DNA of 64,000 bases from Variovorax sp. HW608 (GCF_900090195.1 NZ_LT607803.1:1736001-1800000); one strand, 5' to 3'. Positions 16,898 through 25,430 are shown, numbered from the stretch's first letter. Notes: generated from the letters alone by a model not told the origin. Numbers and translations are program-made.

Positions 16898-17639
16898 GCT
16901 GCTGCGCATCGAGGCCTTGAGCGTGAGCTACGGCGCGGGCCCCGTGGTGCATGGCGTCTCGCTCGCCATGGGCGAAGGCAGCGTCGCGGCGCTGCTGGGC
17001 GCGAACGGTGCCGGCAAGTCGAGCACCTTGCGCGCGATCGCGGGGCTGGAACCTGCGCAGGGCCGCGTCGTCTTCGACGGACAGGACATCAGCCGACTCG
17101 ACGCGGCGCAGCGCTTTCGCGCCGGGATCGTCTATGTGCCCGAGGGCCGCGCGATCGTGACCGACCTCAGCGTGGCGGAGAACCTCACGCTCGGTTCGTA
17201 TTTCGTCGACGGCCGTACCCGCACGCAGCGCCAGCAGATGGTGCTCGACTTCTTCCCCGAGATCGCCAATCGCCTGCGGGCGCCGGCGGGACTCCTGAGC
17301 GGTGGCGAGCAGCAGATGCTGGCCATCGGCCGCGGGCTGATGTCGGCGCCGCGCCTGCTGCTGCTCGACGAGCCTTCGCTCGGTCTTGCGCCGCTGCTCG
17401 TGGCGCGCGTCTACGAGCGGCTCGCGCGCATCCAGAGCGAGCACAGGCTCAGCGCACTGCTGGTCGAGCAGAGCTTCCACGCGGCCGCCAGGCTGGCATC
17501 GCGTGCCTGGGTGATGCGCCATGGGCACATCGTGGGTGAACTGGATTCGGCCGCACTGGGCAGCCGCGAAGGTCGCCAGCGTGCGATCGACGCCTACCTC
17601 GGTGCACGCGCCGAAGCGGCGCAGGCCGCACATGCATGA
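16890..17639 (+). CDS. branched-chain-type ABC transporter ATP-binding protein (LivF family)
   Basis: 249-residue ABC ATPase. Walker A is GANGAGKSS, GIVYVPEGRAIVTDLSVAEN is the LivF Q-loop region, the signature is LLSGGEQQMLAIGR, and Walker B is LLLDEPSLGLAP. It overlaps the LivG-like gene by 8 bases and completes the importer. The C-terminal YLGARAEAAQAAHA tail is a little longer than usual. The SMP-30 gene follows after 16 bp. Confidence 0.92.
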   Translation: MSELLRIEALSVSYGAGPVVHGVSLAMGEGSVAALLGANGAGKSSTLRAIAGLEPAQGRVVFDGQDISRLDAAQRFRAGIVYVPEGRAIVTDLSVAENLTLGSYFVDGRTRTQRQQMVLDFFPEIANRLRAPAGLLSGGEQQMLAIGRGLMSAPRLLLLDEPSLGLAPLLVARVYERLARIQSEHRLSALLVEQSFHAAARLASRAWVMRHGHIVGELDSAALGSREGRQRAIDAYLGARAEAAQAAHA

Positions 17640-17655
17640 GCGGAGACATCAAGCC

Positions 17656-18582
17656 ATGAAGCAACTCAAGCTGCAAGGCCGCGTGATGGCCGAGGGCCTG
17701 CGCTTTCCCGAAGGGCCGATCGCCATGCCCGACGGCAGCGTGCTGGTGGTCGAGATCGAAGGCGCGCGATTGATGCGTGTGCAGCCCGACGGCCGGCTGC
17801 AGGTCGTCGCAACGCTCGGCGGCGGCCCCAATGGCGCGGCGATCGGGCCGGATGGGAATTGCTACATCTGCAACAACGGCGGCTTCAGCTGGCGCACCGA
17901 TGCCGGCTTCACGCGGCCCACGGGCCCCGCGGCGGACTACGAGGGCGGCGCGATCCAGCGCGTGGACCTGAAGACCGGCGCGGTGGAGATGCTCTACACG
18001 CACTGCGACGGCATCCCGCTGCATGGGCCCAACGACATCGTCTTCGACGGCGAGGGCGGCTTCTGGTTCACCGACTTCGGCAAGACCTTCGAGGACCGAA
18101 TCCTGCGCGGCGCGGTGTATTACGCGCGCACCGACAGGCGCTTCATCCGCCGCGCAGCGCATCCGGTGCTCACGCCCAACGGCGTGGGACTGTCGCCGGA
18201 CGGACGCACGCTCTACGTCTCCGAGACGGAGACGAGCCGCCTGTGGTCCTACCCGGTCAAGGGGCCGGGCGAACTGGGCCTCGCGCCCTGGCCTTCGCCC
18301 AACGGCGGAACGCTCGTGCACGGCCTCGGCGGCTACCACCGCTTCGACTCGCTGGCGGTGGAGGAGAGCGGAAACATCTGCGTGGCGACGCTGGTGCACG
18401 GCGGCATCAGCGTGTTCTCGCCGGCGGGCGAACTGCTCGAGTTCCACGAGGCGCCGGAAGGCTACTGCACCAACATCTGCTTCGGCGGACCCGATCGGCG
18501 CACCGCCTTCATCACGTTGTCGGGCTACGGGCAACTGCTCGCGGCTCCGTGGCCCCGGCCGGGCCTGGCGCTGGCGGCCTGA
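17656..18582 (+). CDS. SMP-30/gluconolactonase/LRE family protein
   Basis: 308-residue six-bladed beta-propeller lactonase. EGLRFPEGPIAMPDG near the N-terminus contains the metal-binding Glu. GPNGAAIGPDGN, HGPNDIVFDGEGGFWFTDFG and LTPNGVGLSPDGRTLYVSET carry the Asn and Asp residues that hold the divalent metal in this family. It hydrolyses lactones in characterised relatives. Here it is in the operon between the importer ATPase and a second Bug receptor, so a lactone intermediate, or a sugar-acid-like substrate, is possible in the pathway. Confidence 0.87.
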   Translation: MKQLKLQGRVMAEGLRFPEGPIAMPDGSVLVVEIEGARLMRVQPDGRLQVVATLGGGPNGAAIGPDGNCYICNNGGFSWRTDAGFTRPTGPAADYEGGAIQRVDLKTGAVEMLYTHCDGIPLHGPNDIVFDGEGGFWFTDFGKTFEDRILRGAVYYARTDRRFIRRAAHPVLTPNGVGLSPDGRTLYVSETETSRLWSYPVKGPGELGLAPWPSPNGGTLVHGLGGYHRFDSLAVEESGNICVATLVHGGISVFSPAGELLEFHEAPEGYCTNICFGGPDRRTAFITLSGYGQLLAAPWPRPGLALAA

Positions 18583-18599
18583 GCGCGATGGAGAACCGC

Positions 18600-19607
18600 A
18601 TGAATGCAATGAAGGCCCTCCTGCAGCCGATCCGTCGCAGCGTGCTGTGTACCGGCATGGCCGCGGTCCTTGCTCTCGGCGTTCTGCCGCAGCGCTCGAT
18701 CGCGCAAACCGCGTGGCCCGAGCGACCGGTGCGGATCATCGTGCCCTACGCAGCCGGGCAGGGCGCCGATGTGCTCACGCGCCTGCTCACGCAGGAGCTG
18801 CAGAAGACGCTGGGCCAGAGCTTCGTCATCGACAACCGCGCGGGGGTCGGCGGCAACATCGGCGCCGCGGCCGCGGCCAAGGCGGCGCCGGACGGGTACA
18901 CCTTCCTGCTCGGCACCAACGCCACCAATGCGGCCAACGAGTTCCTGTTCGCGACCCCCGGTTTCAGTCCGGCGACGGATCTCGAAGCGGTCGGCATGAT
19001 CGGCCTGCTGCCGATGGTGTTCTGCACCTCGTCGCCGGACTTCCCGGCCAACGGAATCGCCGAGCTCATCGCCGGCGCGCGCGCCAGGCCCGATACGCTC
19101 AATGTCGGCCTGCCGAGCACGACCGCCCAGGTGGTCTTCGCGCAGTTCGTGAAAGAGGCGCAGGCACCGCTTTTCGCGGTCAACTACAAGTCGTCGAGTC
19201 AATCGATGACCGATGTCCTCGGCGGACAGATCCCGCTGGTCATCGACACCGTGACCGCGTCGCGCACGCACATCGCCAGCGGCAAGCTGCGCGCGCTGGC
19301 CATCACCTCGCTGCATGCCAGCGAGATGCTGCCGGGGGTCAAGCCGGTTTCGGAGCAAGGTGTGCCAGGCTTCGACGTGGTCGCCTGGGATGCATTGTTT
19401 GCGCCGCGCGGCACGCCGCCCGAGATCGTCCGCAAGCTCAGCGAACACATGCAGCGTGCGCTGCAACAGCCCGAGATGCGCCGCCGGATGATGGAGATCG
19501 GGGTCGAGCCCAAATCCATGTCCGCCCCAGAGCTCGATGCCTTCGTGAAGGCCGAGCGCAAGAAGTGGGGCGCCATCATCCAGGCCGCTGGCATCCGCAG
19601 CGAGTGA
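18600..19607 (+). CDS. Bug/TctC family substrate-binding protein
   Basis: 335-residue Bug receptor. A signal peptide ending near RSIAQTAWPERP is followed by the WPERPVRIIVPYAAGQGAD family motif. The middle motif is VNYKSSSQSMTDVLGGQ, and WDALFAPRGTPPEIV lies near residue 265. ATG 18600 is preferred to ATG 18588 because GGAG lies 6 bases upstream. It sits 17 bp after the lactonase gene and ends the first operon, before operator copy 3. The presence of both an ABC receptor and a Bug receptor in one cluster suggests two uptake or sensing routes. Confidence 0.9.
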   Translation: MNAMKALLQPIRRSVLCTGMAAVLALGVLPQRSIAQTAWPERPVRIIVPYAAGQGADVLTRLLTQELQKTLGQSFVIDNRAGVGGNIGAAAAAKAAPDGYTFLLGTNATNAANEFLFATPGFSPATDLEAVGMIGLLPMVFCTSSPDFPANGIAELIAGARARPDTLNVGLPSTTAQVVFAQFVKEAQAPLFAVNYKSSSQSMTDVLGGQIPLVIDTVTASRTHIASGKLRALAITSLHASEMLPGVKPVSEQGVPGFDVVAWDALFAPRGTPPEIVRKLSEHMQRALQQPEMRRRMMEIGVEPKSMSAPELDAFVKAERKKWGAIIQAAGIRSE

Positions 19608-19650
19608 GTCGATGCCGCGCCCTTTTCGAAGCCTGATTGCTTTTCCAAGA

Positions 19651-19662
19651 AGAATGCATTCT
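19651..19662. promoter_or_regulatory. palindromic operator AGAATGCATTCT, copy 3
   Basis: Third exact copy of the 12-bp palindrome, 38 bp upstream of the GTG start of the dehydratase gene at 19701 and just after the Bug gene. It marks a second promoter inside the cluster, probably under the same GntR regulator. Confidence 0.65.
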
Positions 19663-19700
19663 GCATTTGATATGTCAACCTGCCCTTTAGGAGCATCAAC

Positions 19701-20918
19701 GTGAGCACTGCCATCGCAACCCCCCCTCAATCCGACGTCGGCAATCGCCCCGCCGAAGGCCTGATCACCGACGAGGCCATCGCCGCCGCCAAGGCGATGA
19801 TCGGCCTGCACCTTCGTCCCGAAGGCCCGTATCTGCAGGACGCAACCGCGGACACCCTGCGCAACTGGTGCAACGGCATCGGCGACCTGAACCCGCTCTA
19901 CCGCGAAACCGGCTACGGCCCCGCGACGCGCTACGGATCGATCGTCGCGCACCCGATGTTCCCGATGGCCTTCGGCTGGCTCGGCCGCACCCGCTGGGGC
20001 CTGCCCGGCGTGCACGGCTTCTATGCCGGCAACGACTGGGAGCTGTTCCGCCATGTGCGCCCGGGCGACCGCATCTCGGCGATCGAGCGCGTGGTCGGCG
20101 TCGAGGAAAAGGAAAGCAAGTTCTCCGGACGCCTGGTGCTGCAGTACGTCGAAGCCTGCTACTACAACCAGCGCAGCGAGCTGGTGGCGCGCGCGCTGGG
20201 CACCTGCACGCGCCATGAACGCAAGGCTGCGCGCGACACCGGCAAGTACAAGGACATCGAGCAGCACGAGTACTCGGAGGAAGAACGCGATCGCATCGAC
20301 GAGCTCGTGCTCGACGAAGCCAGGAAGATCCGCGGCGCCAACGTGCGCTACTGGGAAGAGGTGCGCGAGGGCGAGGAGCTGCCGACCATCGCGCGCGGTC
20401 CGCTGTCGCTGATGGACACGATGGGCTTCCTCGTCGGCTGCGGTCGCGGCCACACGCACGGCGTCGTGCTCCAGGCGGCGGTCAAGCACCCGGGTCATTT
20501 CTTCCGCAACCCGGAGGCCGGCGGCGGTGTCGAGTACACGGGCATCGGCCATCACCGCGAATCGGTGGCCAAGGAAGTCGGCGTGCCGGGCACCTACGAC
20601 TACGGTCCGCAGCGTTCTGCTTGGATGTGCTCGCTCGTGACCAACTGGATGGGCGATGCCGGCGTGCTCAAGCGTGTTCGCACCGAGATGCGCCGCTTCA
20701 ACATCGTCGGCGACACCACCTTCTGCAAGGGCAAGGTCCTGCGCAAGTACGTCAAGGACAAGATCGGCCTGGTGGACATCGAGATCGCCGCCGTCAACCA
20801 GCGCGGCGAAGTCACGACGCCGGGGCTCGCCACCGTGGCCCTGCCGTCGCGCGACGTGAAGCTGCCGGCCTTCATCGACGGTTCGGCCGTGGACCTCGAA
20901 CTGCCCGTGGTCCGCTGA
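19701..20918 (+). CDS. MaoC/FAS1-like dehydratase domain protein (acyl-CoA hydratase)
   Basis: 405-residue protein with an N-terminal FAS1-like dehydratase/MaoC hotdog domain and a second hotdog-like half. Visible motifs include WCNGIGDLNPLYRETGYG, the substrate-binding Asp/Asn segment of hydratase 2 type domains, IVAHPMFPMAFGWLG, and HGFYAGNDWELFRHVRPGD. The C-terminal half contains VGVPGTYDYGPQRSAWMCSL and NQRGEVTTPGLATVALPS. The start is GTG 19701. It follows operator copy 3 and leads the operon of two CoA-transferases. It is a second hydratase in the cluster, and may act on a different intermediate from the enzyme at 11681. Confidence 0.82.
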   Translation: MSTAIATPPQSDVGNRPAEGLITDEAIAAAKAMIGLHLRPEGPYLQDATADTLRNWCNGIGDLNPLYRETGYGPATRYGSIVAHPMFPMAFGWLGRTRWGLPGVHGFYAGNDWELFRHVRPGDRISAIERVVGVEEKESKFSGRLVLQYVEACYYNQRSELVARALGTCTRHERKAARDTGKYKDIEQHEYSEEERDRIDELVLDEARKIRGANVRYWEEVREGEELPTIARGPLSLMDTMGFLVGCGRGHTHGVVLQAAVKHPGHFFRNPEAGGGVEYTGIGHHRESVAKEVGVPGTYDYGPQRSAWMCSLVTNWMGDAGVLKRVRTEMRRFNIVGDTTFCKGKVLRKYVKDKIGLVDIEIAAVNQRGEVTTPGLATVALPSRDVKLPAFIDGSAVDLELPVVR

Positions 20919-20953
20919 GGCCACCGGCCATCCGTACGCAAGGGGGAGTGCGC

Positions 20954-22123
20954 ATGCAATCGAAGGAAGATTCGCCGCAGCTCGACCGGCCCCTGGCCGG
21001 CTGCCGCGTCGTCGAGCGCTCGCGCTCGGTGGCGGCGGCCTACGCGGGCCGGCTGCTGGCCGCGATGGGCGCGGAGGTCGTGATGCTGGAGCCCGAGCAC
21101 GGATCGCCCCTGCGGCACGCGCCGCCGCTGCTGCAGGGCAGCGACGGCAGCGCGCTCTTCGCGTATCTGTCGGTGGGCAAGCGCAGCCTCGTGTGCGATC
21201 CGCGCACTGCGGACGGCCAGGCCCTGCTGCAGCGGCAGCTCGCGCAGGCGGACATCCTCATGGACGACACGCCGCTGGCGGAGCGCTCGGCCATGAACCT
21301 CGATTCCCACGAGGTTGCCGAGCGCCATCCGCGACTGGTGCATGTGAGCGTGCTGCCCTTCGGCGCCAGCGGGCCCAAGACGCGCTGGTGCGCCGAGGAG
21401 GTCAACCTGCTGCATGCGGGCGGCGAGGGCTACCTGCTGCCCAACGGGCTGTCGAACGAGCTCTTTCCGGATCGCCCGCCGCTGAAGATCTATGGACACT
21501 TCGCGGGCTACCAGGGCGGCAGCACCGCCGCGATGTGCGCGCTGGCCGCATGGTGGGCGGTGCCGCTCCAGGGCGGGCAGTACGTGGACGTGTCGGTGCA
21601 GGACGCGACGCTGTCGGTGGGCGCCTTCGCGCTGCAGCGCCTGGGCGACGGATCGCTGGAGCACCGGACCACGCGGCGCTTCCGCTACGGCGGCGTGTTC
21701 GAGACGCTGGACGGCTATCTGGAACTGCTGACGCTGGAAGACCGCCAGTGGAGCGGCCTCGTCGAACTCATGGGGCGGCCCGACTGGGCCCTCGACGAGG
21801 CGCTGCACGATCCGCTCGAGCGCAGCCGCCGCGGCGACGAGCTCAACCGGCACATCCGCGAGTGGATGGCCCGGCATGCGGTGGAGGACATCGTCCGGCG
21901 CGCGCAGGAGCTCGGCGTGCCGGCGGCCAAGTACCGCACGCCTGCGGAAGTGATCAGCGGCGAGCACGAATCCGCGCGCGGCCTGTTCGGCCCGGCCACG
22001 CTGGAGGACGGCGGCGAAGTGGACGTGCTGGTCGCGCCTTTCCAGTTCCGCTGCACGCCGCTCGAGCGAGGCGGCGCGGTGCCCGCGCTGGGCGAGATGA
22101 ACGAGGAGGCACTCCAGGTATGA
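20954..22123 (+). CDS. class III CoA-transferase subunit, catalytic Asp apparently absent
   Basis: 389-residue CaiB/BaiF-type protein. RPLAGCRVVERSRSVAAAYAG and LLAAMGAEVVMLEPE match the family start. At the place where relatives have an Asp in a (S/H)DxxAG-like motif, this protein reads YGHFAGYQGG, so the aspartyl nucleophile appears replaced. The next gene, overlapping by ATGA at 22120-22123, keeps the Asp. The pair resembles heteromeric class III enzymes such as benzylsuccinate CoA-transferase, where only one subunit is catalytic. The missing Asp was judged by eye from motif alignment, not by a computed alignment. Confidence 0.82.
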   Translation: MQSKEDSPQLDRPLAGCRVVERSRSVAAAYAGRLLAAMGAEVVMLEPEHGSPLRHAPPLLQGSDGSALFAYLSVGKRSLVCDPRTADGQALLQRQLAQADILMDDTPLAERSAMNLDSHEVAERHPRLVHVSVLPFGASGPKTRWCAEEVNLLHAGGEGYLLPNGLSNELFPDRPPLKIYGHFAGYQGGSTAAMCALAAWWAVPLQGGQYVDVSVQDATLSVGAFALQRLGDGSLEHRTTRRFRYGGVFETLDGYLELLTLEDRQWSGLVELMGRPDWALDEALHDPLERSRRGDELNRHIREWMARHAVEDIVRRAQELGVPAAKYRTPAEVISGEHESARGLFGPATLEDGGEVDVLVAPFQFRCTPLERGGAVPALGEMNEEALQV

Positions 22124-23322
22124 AGCAGCTACCAGCTCCGCTGGCCGGTGTGCGCATCGCCGACTTCACGATCCATGCCGCCGGGCCCTTCTGCACGCAC
22201 CTGCTGTCGCAGCTGGGGGCCGAGTGCATCAAGATCGAGAGCCGCACCCGGCCCGATGCCTTCCGCAAGCCCCATGCGGTGTACGGGCGCATGCAGGCGG
22301 CCACCTTCGACCAGGTGTCGGCCAACAAGCTGTCGGTGCGGCTCAATCTCAAGCAGCCCGAGGCGGTGGCGCTGGCCAGGCGCATCGTGGCCCTGTCCGA
22401 TGTGGCGGCCGAGAGCTTCCGGCCCGGCGTGATGAAGCGGTTGGGGCTCGATTTCGATGCGCTGCGCGAAGCCAAGCCGGACATCGTGCTGCTCTCGCTC
22501 TCCTCCTGCGGGCAGAGCGGGCCCGATTCGCACTTCGCCGGCTATGCGCCGCTCTTCGGCGCCTGGGGCGGCCTGGGCTGGATGACCGGCTACGCCGACG
22601 GCCCGCCGGTGGAGATGCGGCACGTCATGGACCACTCGGCCGGCGTGCACGCCGCGCTGGCGACGATCGCGGCCCTGCACCAGCGCCGCCGCACCGGGCG
22701 CGCGCAGCATGTGGACCTGGCGGCGCGCGAAGTGGCCTCGGCCATGATCGGCGATGCGCTGGTGCAGGCGAGCGCCGGCGATGAGCCGGTCCGCACCGGC
22801 AACGCCGACGCGGCCATGGCGCCGCACGGCATCTATGCGACCGCAAGGCCCGATCGCTGGCTGACCCTCGCGGTGCGGAACGATACGGACTGGAGGGCAT
22901 TGCAACGCGTGCTGGGGCAGCAATCCGCCGACGATCCGCGCTTCGAGACCGCGAAGGGGCGGCGCGACCATCGGCCGGAACTCGACGCGCTGGTCGCCCG
23001 CTGGCTCGCGCGCTGCGATGCGGACGAGACGGCCGCGCGGCTGCAGAAGGCCGGCGTCTGCGCGCATGTGTCCTGGAACATGAAGGACATCGCCGACGAT
23101 GCGCACCTGCGAAGCCGGGGCGCGCTGACCGAGGTGAGCGCACCGGACATTCCGGCGCGGCTGGCGGTGGGTGCGCCCGCGCGCTTCAGCCGCTCGGGCG
23201 ACGTCGGCATCCGCCGGCTCACGCCGGCCCTCGGACAGGACGAAGATTACGTCTACGGCGAACTGCTGGGCCTGTCGCGGGCCCGGCGCGCCGAACTCGA
23301 GGCGCGCGAGGTCATCCTCTGA
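22120..23322 (+). CDS. class III (CaiB/BaiF) CoA-transferase
   Basis: 400-residue family III CoA-transferase. LAGVRIADFTIHAAGPFCTH and LGAECIKIESRTRPD form the N-terminus. The GWMTGYADGPPVEMRHVMD segment holds the expected catalytic Asp in the following VMDHSAG. It is translationally coupled to the preceding Asp-less paralogue and probably forms a heteromer with it. Thioester exchange here would activate the imported acid for hydration and cleavage by the neighbouring hydratase and CitE-like lyase. Confidence 0.9.
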   Translation: MKQLPAPLAGVRIADFTIHAAGPFCTHLLSQLGAECIKIESRTRPDAFRKPHAVYGRMQAATFDQVSANKLSVRLNLKQPEAVALARRIVALSDVAAESFRPGVMKRLGLDFDALREAKPDIVLLSLSSCGQSGPDSHFAGYAPLFGAWGGLGWMTGYADGPPVEMRHVMDHSAGVHAALATIAALHQRRRTGRAQHVDLAAREVASAMIGDALVQASAGDEPVRTGNADAAMAPHGIYATARPDRWLTLAVRNDTDWRALQRVLGQQSADDPRFETAKGRRDHRPELDALVARWLARCDADETAARLQKAGVCAHVSWNMKDIADDAHLRSRGALTEVSAPDIPARLAVGAPARFSRSGDVGIRRLTPALGQDEDYVYGELLGLSRARRAELEAREVIL

Positions 23323-23358
23323 CCCACCGCCGCTTCACATGACCTGAAGGAAGTTTCA

Positions 23359-23940
23359 ATGAAAGATTCGATCTACCTCGTGCTCGACATGGAGAACGAC
23401 CTCGTGCACGCCGACGGCCCGAACGGCAAGGCGGCCTACGGCGAGCAGGTGCGTGGCCGCCGCATCATCGAGAACACACGCCAGGCGCTCGACAAGGCGC
23501 GTGCGGCCGGCGTGCACATCGGCTTCGTGCGCGTGGGCTTCTCGCCCGACTACCGCGAATGCCCGCCCGAGTCGCCGATCTTCTCGGGCGCGCGCAAGAA
23601 CGGCATCTTCAAGCTCGGCACCTGGGGCACCGAGGTCCACCCCGACCTGGGCATGCAGCCGGGCGACTTCGACATCGTCAAGCACCGCGTGAGCCCGTTC
23701 TACAGCACCAGCCTCGAAGCCATCCTGCGCGCCAGGGGCATCCGGCGCATCTACTGCTCGGGCATCTCCACCAATGCGGTGGTGCAGGCCACGGTGCGCG
23801 ACGGCCACGACCGCGACTACGAAATGGTCGTGCTGGAGGACTGCTGCTGCGCCCTCTCGGCCGAGGAACACGCGCAGTCCATCGCCGGGCTCAAGCGCTT
23901 CTGCAGGCTGGCGAGCTCGCAGGACGTGGTGTTCGAGTGA
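23359..23940 (+). CDS. isochorismatase-family protein lacking the usual catalytic cysteine
   Basis: 193-residue cysteine-hydrolase fold protein. Conserved Asp is in YLVLDMENDLVH (residue 11), and the catalytic-type Lys is in DIVKHRVSPFYST. The cis-peptide loop reads CSGISTNAVVQAT; in hydrolases such as nicotinamidase the position two residues after the TN is Cys (TNxCV), whereas here it is Val. The protein may therefore act like the Cys-less isochorismatase branch, or be a different hydrolase. It ends in an ATG overlap with the lyase gene at 23940, so the two are coupled. Confidence 0.82.
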   Translation: MKDSIYLVLDMENDLVHADGPNGKAAYGEQVRGRRIIENTRQALDKARAAGVHIGFVRVGFSPDYRECPPESPIFSGARKNGIFKLGTWGTEVHPDLGMQPGDFDIVKHRVSPFYSTSLEAILRARGIRRIYCSGISTNAVVQATVRDGHDRDYEMVVLEDCCCALSAEEHAQSIAGLKRFCRLASSQDVVFE

Positions 23941-24749
23941 TGGGCGCCGCCCGCAGCCTCCTGTTCGTGCCGGGCCACCGGCCGGACCGCTTCGACAAGG
24001 CCGCGGCCTCCGGCGCGCACCAGGTGGTGCTGGACCTCGAGGACGCCGTGGCGCCCGAGGCCAAGACCGTGGCGCGCGACGCGGTCGCCGGCTGGCTCAA
24101 GCGCGGCGGCCATGCGCTGGTGCGCATCAACGCCGCGGACACCGCGTGGCATGAGGCGGACCTCGCCATGCTGCAGGCTTTTCCCCATGCCGGCGTGATG
24201 CTGGCCAAGGCCGACCGGCCGTCGCTCGCACACGCCGTTTCCGTGCTGCACGGCCGGCCGGTGGTCGCCTTGCTGGAGACGGTGGCCGGCTACTTCGACC
24301 TGCCGGCGCTGTGCGCCGTGCGCGGGCTGTCGCGCATCGCCTTCGGCAGCGTGGACTTCGGCATCGACAGCGGCATCGCGGACGAGGGCGAGGCGATGAC
24401 CTCCGTGCGCGTCCAGATCGTCCTGCAGTCGCGTCTCGCCGGCCTCGAGGCGCCGGTGGACGGCGTCAGCGTGAACTTCAGCGATGCCGCCCGCATGCGC
24501 GAGGACGCGCTTAGCTCGCGCCGGTTCGGCTTCGGCGGCAAGCTGTGCATCCATCCCGCGCAGGTTGGGGCGGTGAACCAGGCCTTCGAGCCGAGCGAGG
24601 AAGAGCGCGCCTGGGCCCGGCGCGTGCTGGCCGCCTTCGAGGCCAGCGCCGGCGCCGCGACCGCGCTCGACGGCAAGATGATCGACCGGCCCGTGGTCGA
24701 GCGTGCGCGCCGGATCATGGCCGAACTTGCGCCCCGGACGGCCGCTTAG
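23940..24749 (+). CDS. HpcH/HpaI aldolase/citrate lyase (CitE)-like C-C lyase
   Basis: 269-residue TIM-barrel CoA-ester lyase of the CitE-like group. RSLLFVPGHRPDRFDKA is the N-terminal marker, LDLEDAVAPEAK and VRIN(A) carry the Asp/Glu and Arg typical of the active site, LLETVAGYF holds the metal Glu, and GFGGKLCIHPAQV is the C-terminal marker. Relatives cleave malyl-, citramalyl- or 3-hydroxy-3-methylglutaryl-type CoA thioesters. In a cluster with CoA-transferases and MaoC/FAS1 hydratases it should catalyse the final cleavage to acetyl-CoA or pyruvate-type products. The exact substrate remains open. Confidence 0.87.
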   Translation: MGAARSLLFVPGHRPDRFDKAAASGAHQVVLDLEDAVAPEAKTVARDAVAGWLKRGGHALVRINAADTAWHEADLAMLQAFPHAGVMLAKADRPSLAHAVSVLHGRPVVALLETVAGYFDLPALCAVRGLSRIAFGSVDFGIDSGIADEGEAMTSVRVQIVLQSRLAGLEAPVDGVSVNFSDAARMREDALSSRRFGFGGKLCIHPAQVGAVNQAFEPSEEERAWARRVLAAFEASAGAATALDGKMIDRPVVERARRIMAELAPRTAA

Positions 24750-24785
24750 AATCGAGCGCGCCGAGCGATACCCGAGCCGAACCGG

Positions 24786-25415
24786 ATGGAATACCGAACC
24801 AAAGAAGAACAGGTCGCGGACTACCTCCGGGAGAGGATCATTTCCGGGGTCTACCAGCGCGGCTCGCGCCTCAAGCAGGCCGAGATCGCCGAGCAGCTCA
24901 ACCTGAGCATCACCCCCGTGCGCGAGGCGCTCAAGCTGCTGGAGGCCGAGGGCTACGTCAGCGGCGATTCCTATCGCGGCGCCCGCGTGGTGCCCTTCGA
25001 CGCCGCGGCGTCCGGCGAGATCCTGAGCCTGCGCCTGATGCTCGAGGCGCAACTGGTGCGCGGCGCGGCCGAGCGCGCCACCTCCGAAGACCTGGCCGAG
25101 CTGCGCGCGCTGGCGGACGAATTCGCCAAGGCCTTCGAGACCGGCAACCGCGCCATGGCCCGCGGCATCAACTACCGCTTCCATCGCCGCATGTACGACA
25201 TCGCGGCCATGCCGCAGACGCTGCACTTCGTGCAGATCCTGTGGGCGCGCTATCCCTTCGACCTGATCAATGCCGCCCAGGGGCGCGGGGCCGACGCGGT
25301 CAAGGAGCACGACGAGATCCTCGATGCGCTCGCCAGCGGCGACGCGTCGGCGGCCGTGCTCTCGATGCGCAAGCACATCGAGTCCGGCTGGACCGTGCTC
25401 AAGGAAATGCAGTAG
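24786..25415 (+). CDS. GntR family (FCD-type) transcriptional regulator
   Basis: 209-residue regulator. The winged helix runs from about residue 6 to 70, with QRGSRLKQAEIAEQLNLSIT and PVREALKLLEAEGYV, the classic GntR recognition region. The rest is the all-helical FCD effector-binding domain, with MLEAQLVRGAAERA and the metal-site histidines in NYRFHRRMY and in MRKHIES. It lies 36 bp after the lyase gene on the same strand and ends the catabolic cluster. It is the only GntR in the window and is therefore the best candidate to bind the three AGAATGCATTCT sites. Repression relieved by a pathway acid or CoA ester would be usual for the family. Confidence 0.92.
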   Translation: MEYRTKEEQVADYLRERIISGVYQRGSRLKQAEIAEQLNLSITPVREALKLLEAEGYVSGDSYRGARVVPFDAAASGEILSLRLMLEAQLVRGAAERATSEDLAELRALADEFAKAFETGNRAMARGINYRFHRRMYDIAAMPQTLHFVQILWARYPFDLINAAQGRGADAVKEHDEILDALASGDASAAVLSMRKHIESGWTVLKEMQ

Positions 25416-25430
25416 CGGGCGGGCCGCCCG
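25416..25430. terminator. GC-rich hairpin after the GntR gene
   Basis: CGGGCGG and CCGCCCG are perfect inverted arms around a single G, directly after the GntR stop codon. The effective loop would be three bases. There is no T-tract, so it is only a weak candidate for ending the catabolic operon. Confidence 0.3.
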
